A DNA stretch of 5,632 nt, from positions 1 to 5,632 of the forward strand of contig JANXAX010000180.1 of assembly GCA_025062175.1 (NCBI GenBank), read 5' to 3'. Both the position numbers and the translations under genes were made by a program. The DNA is from Anaerolineae bacterium (GTDB lineage Bacteria; Chloroflexota; Anaerolineae; 4572-78; NAK82). Below are positions 1 through 4,080 of the stretch, one piece after another (the stretch's first letter is position 1; every line of letters starts with the position of its first letter). The notes under the pieces were generated by a model that saw nothing but the letters and a program-made list of their open reading frames with translations, had not been told where the DNA came from and searched no databases.

Positions 1-1
1 C

Positions 2-1267
2 GACCGCTATGCGGTCGAAGTGGCACGTGTGCTGGCTGGCAACAACATCATCGCCTGGCTGACGCGGGCGGATGCTCCCACCCCGGCCGTCTCCTACAAC
101 GTGGTCCATCGCAAAGCCGCTGCCGGGGTGATGATCACCGCCAGCCACAACGCGCCGCGTTACAATGGCGTCAAGCTCAAAGCCCCCTATGGGGGCTCTG
201 TCTCGGTGCATCAGGCGCGCATGGTGGAGCGCTTTCTCGAGGAGAACCAAGCGCGCGGGCGCGGGCCGAACATGATCGACTACCAGGTAGCGCTGCAGCG
301 CGAGCTGATCCGCCGCTTCGATCCCAGTTGGGCGTACTATGAGCACCTCAGCCGCCTGGTCGACCTGGATAAAATTTCGGCGGGTGAGTTGCGCGTGGTG
401 GCCGATGCGATGTACGGCGCCGGGCGCGGTTGCTTCCGCGAGATCCTGGCACGCACCCGTACGCGCCTGACCGAGATCCGCTGTGAGATGAACCCTGGCT
501 TCGGTGGCATCCACCCGGAACCCATCGCGCGGTATCTGCAGGCGCTGGTTGCGGCGGTGCAGGCAGAACACGCCGACATCGGTCTGGCCACCGACGGCGA
601 TGCCGACCGTATCGGTGCCGTGGATGCGTCGGGCAACTTCGTCGACCCACATCACATCTTCGCCCTGGCCATCCGCTATCTGGTCGAGCGGCGCGGCTGG
701 AGCGGGATGGTGGTCAAGACCGTCTCCACCACGATGATGGTGGATCGTCTGGCAACACGGTATGGCTTGCCGTTGCGCGAGACACCGGTGGGCTTCAACC
801 ACATCGCCGACCTGATGCTGAGCGCTGATGTGCTCATCGGCGGTGAGGAGTCGGGCGGCATCGGCATCAAGGGGCACATCCCCGAGGGGGACGGCATCTT
901 GATGGGGCTGTTGCTGCTCGAGATTGTGGCAGATGCCGGCGTGCCACTGCATGAGCTGGTCGCCGACCTGCAGAAGCAGGTGGGGCCAACATGTTACGCA
1001 CGCTGTGATATGCGCCTGCCGTATCCCGTGGTGAAGTCCGAGATGATCGCCCGGCTGACCAATGCCGCGCCAGCGATGATGAACGGCCAGACCGTGGTCA
1101 AGATCGACACGCTGGACGGCGTGAAATATCGCATGGCGGACGACAGCTGGTTGCTCATCCGCCCCAGCGGCACCGAACCGGTGTTGCGTGTGTACGCCGA
1201 GGCGCCCGACGCTTGCGGGGTGAGTGCGTTACTGGAGACCGGACGCAAGCTGGCCGGGATCGAGTAG
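2..1267 (+). CDS. Phosphoglucomutase/phosphomannomutase (alpha-D-phosphohexomutase family), 5'-truncated by the window edge
   Basis: This cytosolic enzyme family interconverts hexose 6-phosphates and hexose 1-phosphates through a phosphoserine, feeding nucleotide-sugar synthesis. The reading frame is open from base 2 (DRYAVEVARVLAGN...), so the true start lies before the window; the GTG at 20 is internal. About 421 residues are visible, against roughly 450-480 usual for the family, so some 30-60 N-terminal residues are missing. Counting from that GTG codon, the phosphoserine loop is TASHNAPRYNG (Ser42), the metal-binding loop is DGDADR (Asp192, Asp194, Asp196), the sugar-specificity loop is GEESGG (275-280), and the phosphate-binding loop is RPSGTEP (381-387). 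All four family signatures are intact, so it is probably active. The usual Pro after ASHN is replaced by Ala-Pro. Glucose versus mannose specificity cannot be read from the sequence. selD follows 47 nt downstream on the same strand and may be cotranscribed. Confidence 0.93.
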   Translation, partial: DRYAVEVARVLAGNNIIAWLTRADAPTPAVSYNVVHRKAAAGVMITASHNAPRYNGVKLKAPYGGSVSVHQARMVERFLEENQARGRGPNMIDYQVALQRELIRRFDPSWAYYEHLSRLVDLDKISAGELRVVADAMYGAGRGCFREILARTRTRLTEIRCEMNPGFGGIHPEPIARYLQALVAAVQAEHADIGLATDGDADRIGAVDASGNFVDPHHIFALAIRYLVERRGWSGMVVKTVSTTMMVDRLATRYGLPLRETPVGFNHIADLMLSADVLIGGEESGGIGIKGHIPEGDGILMGLLLLEIVADAGVPLHELVADLQKQVGPTCYARCDMRLPYPVVKSEMIARLTNAAPAMMNGQTVVKIDTLDGVKYRMADDSWLLIRPSGTEPVLRVYAEAPDACGVSALLETGRKLAGIE

Positions 1268-1314
1268 TGGGCCATCCTGCCATAACGATCGAGCAAAATT
1301 CGGGTTGAGACGCA

Positions 1315-2364
1315 ATGAGCGAGGAACTGATTCGCCTAACCGCGATGGCCAGTGCAGCGGGCTGAGCGTCCAAACTGGGCCCAGAGGCCTTGGCGCACGT
1401 GTTGCGCCCGCTGCAAGATCGATTCGACCCGCGTCGCTACCCTGACCTGCTGGTCGGTCTGGGCGATGGAGATGATGCCGCCGTCTATCGCATCAGCGCG
1501 GACGTGGCGGTCATCCAGACGGTGGACTTTTTCACGCCCATTGTGGATGACCCCTACGACTACGGCGCCATCGCCGCTGCGAACGCGTTGAGCGATGTGT
1601 ACGCCATGGGAGGCGAGGCGCTGCTAGCGATGAACATTTGCGGGTTCCCGGACAACTTGCCCGAAAGTGTGATCACTGAGATCCTGCGCGGCGGCGCCGA
1701 TAAAGTGGCCGAAGCGGGTGCGGTACTAGTCGGTGGCCACACGGTGCGCGACAACGAACCCAAGTATGGCCTCGCCGTGATGGGCGTGGTGCATCCCCAG
1801 CGCGTGCTGACCAAAGCGGGCGCCCGTCCCGGAGACCATCTCATCCTGACCAAGCCTTTAGGTGTTGGGGTGATCACCACCGCGCTCAAGCGTTCGAGCG
1901 CGCAGCCCGCCCATGTGGCCCAGGCGGTGGCTAGCATGAAAAAGCTCAATCGCTCGGCCGCACAGTTGCTGCACGCGCTCGACGTGCACGCCTGCACCGA
2001 TATCACCGGCTTTGCGTTGCTCGGCCATGGGATGGAAATGGCGCAGAGGAGCAAGGTGCGGTTGCGCATCCATCTGGAGCAGCTCCCCTTCCTCGAAGGG
2101 GCCATCGCATATGCCGAGCAGCAGATCTTTCCCGGCGGGACATGCAGCAATCAGCGCATGTATCAGGCCTCGGTGGACTTCGCACCGGAGGTCTCTGAGG
2201 CGATACGTATGCTGCTCTTCACCCCGGAGACATCCGGCGGATTGCTGATCGCGCTTCCTGAGGAGCGACTGCCTCAGCTGGCGGAACGCTTCCGAACGGC
2301 AGGTGAGCCATATTGGGTTATCGGCGAGGTGGTGGCCGGCGAGGGTATCCAGGTTCTGCCCTAA
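1315..2364 (+). CDS. selD: Selenide, water dikinase (selenophosphate synthetase), selenocysteine-containing form with in-frame UGA
   Basis: SelD converts selenide and ATP to selenophosphate, AMP and Pi, the selenium donor for selenocysteine and selenouridine synthesis; it is cytosolic and related to the PurM fold. The frame begins at ATG 1315 (in-frame TGA at 1306-1308 just upstream) and gives 349 residues if TGA 1363-1365 is read as Sec, close to the usual length of about 345. The N-terminus then reads LTAMASAAGUASK, with Sec17 and Lys20 matching the essential Cys17 and Lys20 of E. coli SelD. Further family motifs are the ATP-binding GDGDDAAVY (Asp53/Asp54), TVDFFTPIVDD (Asp71), ANALSDVYAMGG, GGHTVRDNEPKYG (from Gly140), TDITGFALLGHG and TPETSGGLL. 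A start at TTG 1390 would give only 324 residues and no catalytic loop. The Shine-Dalgarno signal is weak (GAG at 1307-1309). The downstream gene is convergent. Confidence 0.95.
1353..1415 (+). promoter_or_regulatory. Candidate bacterial SECIS region around the selD UGA
   Basis: Three inverted repeats lie around the UGA. The first is a perfect 6-bp hairpin, GGCGCA/TGCGCC at 1392-1408, with loop CGTGT; its loop starts 32 nt after the UGA and has G as its second base. As I recall the bacterial SECIS consensus, it wants a G in the first two loop bases and a loop about 16-37 nt from the UGA, so this fits. The second is a 5-bp hairpin, GGGCC/GGCCT (one G-U) at 1377-1390, with loop CAGA. The third is a 10-bp perfect long-range stem pairing 1353-1362, which ends right before the UGA, with 1406-1415. 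The third competes with the first for 1406-1408. Bacterial SECIS elements lie within the coding region just downstream of the UGA, as here. Which fold is used is inference. Confidence 0.6.
1363..1365 (+). other. UGA selenocysteine codon of selD (Sec17)
   Basis: This TGA is the 17th codon after ATG 1315, and the same frame stays open for a further 332 codons to TAA at 2362-2364. The flanking residues match the SelD active-site loop on both sides (G-U-A-S-K). Many SelD proteins carry Cys or Sec exactly here. A nonsense mutation or sequencing error would be unlikely to fall precisely at the one codon where the family naturally uses UGA. Decoding requires SelB, tRNA-Sec and SelA, none of which is in this window. 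Confidence 0.92.
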
Positions 2365-2377
2365 AGGAGGGTAGAAC
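2353..2377 (+). terminator. Hairpin at the convergent selD/permease junction, possible terminator without a U-tract
   Basis: GTTCTGCCCT (2353-2362) pairs with AGGGTAGAAC (2368-2377) around the loop AAAGG, giving a 10-bp stem with one G-U pair as plus-strand RNA. It covers the selD stop codon (2362-2364) and fills the gap before the permease stop at 2379-2381. The same sequence read as minus-strand RNA has one C-A mismatch. No T-run follows on either strand, so it is not a textbook intrinsic terminator; it may end or protect transcripts of both converging genes. Confidence 0.5.
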
Positions 2378-2378
2378 G

Positions 2379-3179
2379 CTACAGGAGGTGAGCGGCCAGG
2401 TCGGCGATCAGCCGTAGCACCCCGAAAAGGTCAAGGCTCGAGGCAATCACCACGGCGATCAACACACCACGCACAAACACGGCACCGCGCTCCGCCGCCA
2501 TATGTGCCGCGACCCAGGCACCTGGCATCGTGCCCAGCGCGATTAAGACCCCAATTTCCCACACGACCTGATCGTTCAGGCCAAAAACCGCCAGAGCCAC
2601 GAGGGACTGTGCCAGGATGATCAGCACCTTTACCGCGTTTCCGCGCACCAGGTCGTAACCGACCCCCAACACCAGGCCGGCCAGCAGGAAGATCCCAATG
2701 CCTGCCTGAATGAACCCACCATAAATGCCAATGGCGAAGAACAGGAGTACCTGCCACCAGTTCAGCGAACGATGGATTTTATCCGGCCGTCCTTGTAGCC
2801 AGCGCTTCGGATCGAGCAGGACGGTGATCAGCATGATCACCATCAACGCGCCGATGGTGCGCCGCATCATCTGTTCATCGAGGTTGAGCGCGATATGGGC
2901 ACCCACCACAGAGCCACACAGGGTGGGGAGCGAGAGCAGGATGCCCCCGCGCCAGTCTAACATGCGTTTTTGGTGGAAGCTGCCGGTGCCGATGACATTT
3001 TGCAACACGATGGCGATGCGGTTGGTGCCGTTGGCGACATTGGCCGGCAGCCCCATCGCCAACAGCACCGGCAGGGTGACCAACGAACCGCTGCCGGCCA
3101 GCACATTGACCCATCCGCAGATAAACCCGGCTGCGATGCCAACCAGATACATATACCATGCCATACCTTCGGTTGCCAT
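2379..3179 (-). CDS. TauE/SafE-type (TSUP family) membrane permease
   Basis: This 266-residue integral membrane protein belongs to the TSUP family (formerly DUF81), whose studied members export or import sulfite, sulfonates and other small sulfur-containing anions. The family's internal duplication is visible. The first repeat has GFICGWVNVLAGSGSL (18-33) followed by TLPVLLAMGLPANVANGTNR (35-54); the second has GIYGGFIQAGIGIFLLAGL (151-169) and YDLVRGNAVKVL (175-186). About eight hydrophobic segments can be drawn, around 8-28, 33-48, 78-98, 106-122, 142-172, 182-200, 206-228 and 234-254. Length is normal. ATG 3177-3179 is chosen because it lies 5 nt after the radC stop; ATGs at codons 6 and 10 are alternatives, as the Shine-Dalgarno signal is weak. 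It is probably the second gene of a radC transcript. The substrate cannot be read from sequence; the neighbouring selD makes a selenium oxyanion conceivable but unproven. Confidence 0.88.
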   Translation of the reverse strand: MATEGMAWYMYLVGIAAGFICGWVNVLAGSGSLVTLPVLLAMGLPANVANGTNRIAIVLQNVIGTGSFHQKRMLDWRGGILLSLPTLCGSVVGAHIALNLDEQMMRRTIGALMVIMLITVLLDPKRWLQGRPDKIHRSLNWWQVLLFFAIGIYGGFIQAGIGIFLLAGLVLGVGYDLVRGNAVKVLIILAQSLVALAVFGLNDQVVWEIGVLIALGTMPGAWVAAHMAAERGAVFVRGVLIAVVIASSLDLFGVLRLIADLAAHLL

Positions 3180-3184
3180 CGTTC

Positions 3185-3898
3185 TCAGCTGAACCCCAGT
3201 CCCCGCTCCTTGAGGGAGACGAAACGGTTGTGGCCGATGATGAGATGATCGAGCACTGCGATGCCGAGCAACTGCCCCGCCTGGACGATCTGGCGTGTCA
3301 TCTGAACGTCCTCGGGGGATGGGGAGGGATCACCCGAGGGGTGGTTGTGCGCGACGATGAGTGCCGTGCTGTTATAACGAATTGCCTCGCGGAAGAGCTC
3401 GGCGATGCGCACTACGGTGGTGTTCACGTTACCAATGTAGATTGTCGGGGTTGCTAGCACGCGATTCTTGGTGTCGAGCAGCAGCACGCGCAGATGTTCC
3501 TGCTCCAGCCAGGCCATCTCAGCCATCAGCAGCGCCGCGGCCGCAGCAGGCGAGGTGACCTGGGGGCGTTCGTCCGGCGAAGCGACCGCGATGCGACGGC
3601 CCAGCTCGATGCCGGCCTGGATTTGAGCGGCTTTCGCGGCGCCGAGCCCCCGGCGTGCCTGCAGTTCGGCAAAGCTGATGCGCGCCAGGCCCACCAGTCC
3701 ACCGCAGTCGGCCAGCAATCGTTGTGCCATGGTGAGCACATTCTCACCACGCCGGCCAGTGCGCAGCAAAATGGCCAGCAGTTCAGCAGTAGACAAAGCG
3801 GCGGCGCCGTAGCGTGCCAGGCGTTCGCGAGGGCGTTCCTCCGCCGGCACATCACGCATCGTCACATAGTAGCTCGAAGATGTCCCGTCGTTGCTCAT
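3185..3898 (-). CDS. radC: RadC family JAB/MPN+ domain protein
   Basis: RadC proteins combine an N-terminal helix-hairpin-helix-like region with a JAB1/MPN+ (JAMM) metal-binding domain. The old link to DNA repair is disputed and the molecular role is unsettled. From ATG 3896-3898 the protein has 237 residues, a normal length. The N-terminal signature RERLARYGAAALSTAELLA starts near residue 24, a helix-hairpin-helix-like stretch (ELQARRGLGAAKAAQI) covers 78-93, and the C-terminal domain holds Glu131/Glu133 and the zinc motif H184-N-H186-PSGDPSPSPE-D197, which is the complete JAMM HxH-x10-D pattern. The frame could also start at TTG 3908-3910 (four residues more), but the predicted transcript start near 3915 leaves almost no leader for it, so ATG is preferred. 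No clear Shine-Dalgarno signal precedes either. The permease gene follows after 5 nt, indicating an operon. Confidence 0.95.
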   Translation of the reverse strand: MSNDGTSSSYYVTMRDVPAEERPRERLARYGAAALSTAELLAILLRTGRRGENVLTMAQRLLADCGGLVGLARISFAELQARRGLGAAKAAQIQAGIELGRRIAVASPDERPQVTSPAAAAALLMAEMAWLEQEHLRVLLLDTKNRVLATPTIYIGNVNTTVVRIAELFREAIRYNSTALIVAHNHPSGDPSPSPEDVQMTRQIVQAGQLLGIAVLDHLIIGHNRFVSLKERGLGFS

Positions 3899-3903
3899 GG
3901 TGT

Positions 3904-3916
3904 GGCCCAATGGGCC
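3904..3916. repeat. Palindrome GGCCCA-a-TGGGCC at the radC transcription start
   Basis: The arms 3904-3909 and 3911-3916 are perfect 6-bp inverted repeats around one base. The element sits between the radC -10 box and the ATG and overlaps the predicted transcription start, the position of a repressor operator. It could also be a small hairpin in the very short leader, though a 1-base loop would have to open the inner pair. Function is inferred. Confidence 0.35.
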
Positions 3917-3921
3917 GGCTC

Positions 3922-3950
3922 ATTATAGGCGTAACGGCGCGTTTTGTCAT
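3922..3950 (-). promoter_or_regulatory. Sigma70-type promoter for radC and the permease gene
   Basis: On the minus strand there is ATGACA (3950-3945, five of six matches to TTGACA), a 17-nt spacer, and a perfect TATAAT (3927-3922). The predicted transcription start is near 3915, giving a leader of about 17 nt before the radC ATG. This is the strongest promoter match I see in the window; activity is inferred. Confidence 0.75.
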
Positions 3951-4009
3951 ATCTCGAAGTACCATCTGGGGTGATGAAAACGGCAAGGACAGGAGCATAC
4001 CGGGCAAAT

Positions 4010-4039
4010 TTGGTATATCAGGTCAACGGGGAGTATACT
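4010..4039 (+). promoter_or_regulatory. Probable promoter for the glycosyltransferase gene
   Basis: TTGGTA (4010-4015, four of six matches to TTGACA), an 18-nt spacer and TATACT (4034-4039, five of six matches to TATAAT) lie in a locally AT-rich stretch, placing a transcript start near 4046, about 35 nt before the TTG start codon. A second -10-like TATATT at 4045-4050 lacks a good -35. The match is moderate. Confidence 0.45.
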
Positions 4040-4040
4040 C
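4031..4040. repeat. Perfect 10-bp palindrome GAGTATACTC over the -10 box, possible operator
   Basis: The palindrome contains the proposed -10 box. Its GTATA core (4033-4037) also occurs at 4013-4017 and 4044-4048, so the three copies are offset by 20 and 11 bp, close to two and one helical turns. This could be a binding-site cluster, but AT-rich promoter DNA can produce such repeats by chance. Confidence 0.3.
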
Positions 4041-4068
4041 AGGGTATATTCCATCGTGCTCAGCGCTT

Positions 4069-4073
4069 AGGAG
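4069..4073 (+). promoter_or_regulatory. Ribosome binding site AGGAG that fixes the TTG start of the glycosyltransferase
   Basis: AGGAG lies 7 nt before TTG 4081, the ideal spacing. No ATG, GTG or TTG occurs in that frame for more than 100 nt upstream, and the first in-frame ATG (4258) would remove the first membrane segment and the N-terminal catalytic strand. The site therefore decides the start. Confidence 0.8.
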
Positions 4074-4080
4074 ACAATCA

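Noticed and set aside
1..17. Perfect 7-bp inverted repeat with a 3-base loop at the window start (CGACCGC-tat-GCGGTCG)
   Set aside because: It lies inside the mutase coding region and is accounted for by the codons of DRYAV; there is no positional reason to call it regulatory.
1268..1314. Possible promoter or terminator between the mutase and selD
   Set aside because: The 47-nt gap holds no convincing -35/-10 pair or hairpin; only a short CGATCG palindrome is visible.
1363..1365. The TGA in selD as a nonsense mutation making a pseudogene
   Set aside because: It falls at the exact codon where the family uses Cys or Sec, both flanks match SelD, and every downstream motif is intact.
1560..2150. 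Long minus-strand open frame (196 codons) opposite selD
   Set aside because: Low-complexity, Ser/Ala/Pro-rich translation with no domain; it is the complement of a well-supported gene in GC-rich DNA.
2383..2391. Near-perfect Shine-Dalgarno sequence AGGAGGTGA on the plus strand
   Set aside because: No plausible plus-strand start or gene follows; it is explained by the C-terminal codons of the permease on the other strand.
2725..3192. Plus-strand open frame (155 codons) opposite the permease gene
   Set aside because: No recognisable motif, while the minus strand encodes a clear duplicated TSUP protein.
3494..3928. Plus-strand open frame (144 codons) opposite radC
   Set aside because: Composition-driven antisense frame; the RadC JAMM motif on the minus strand explains the region.
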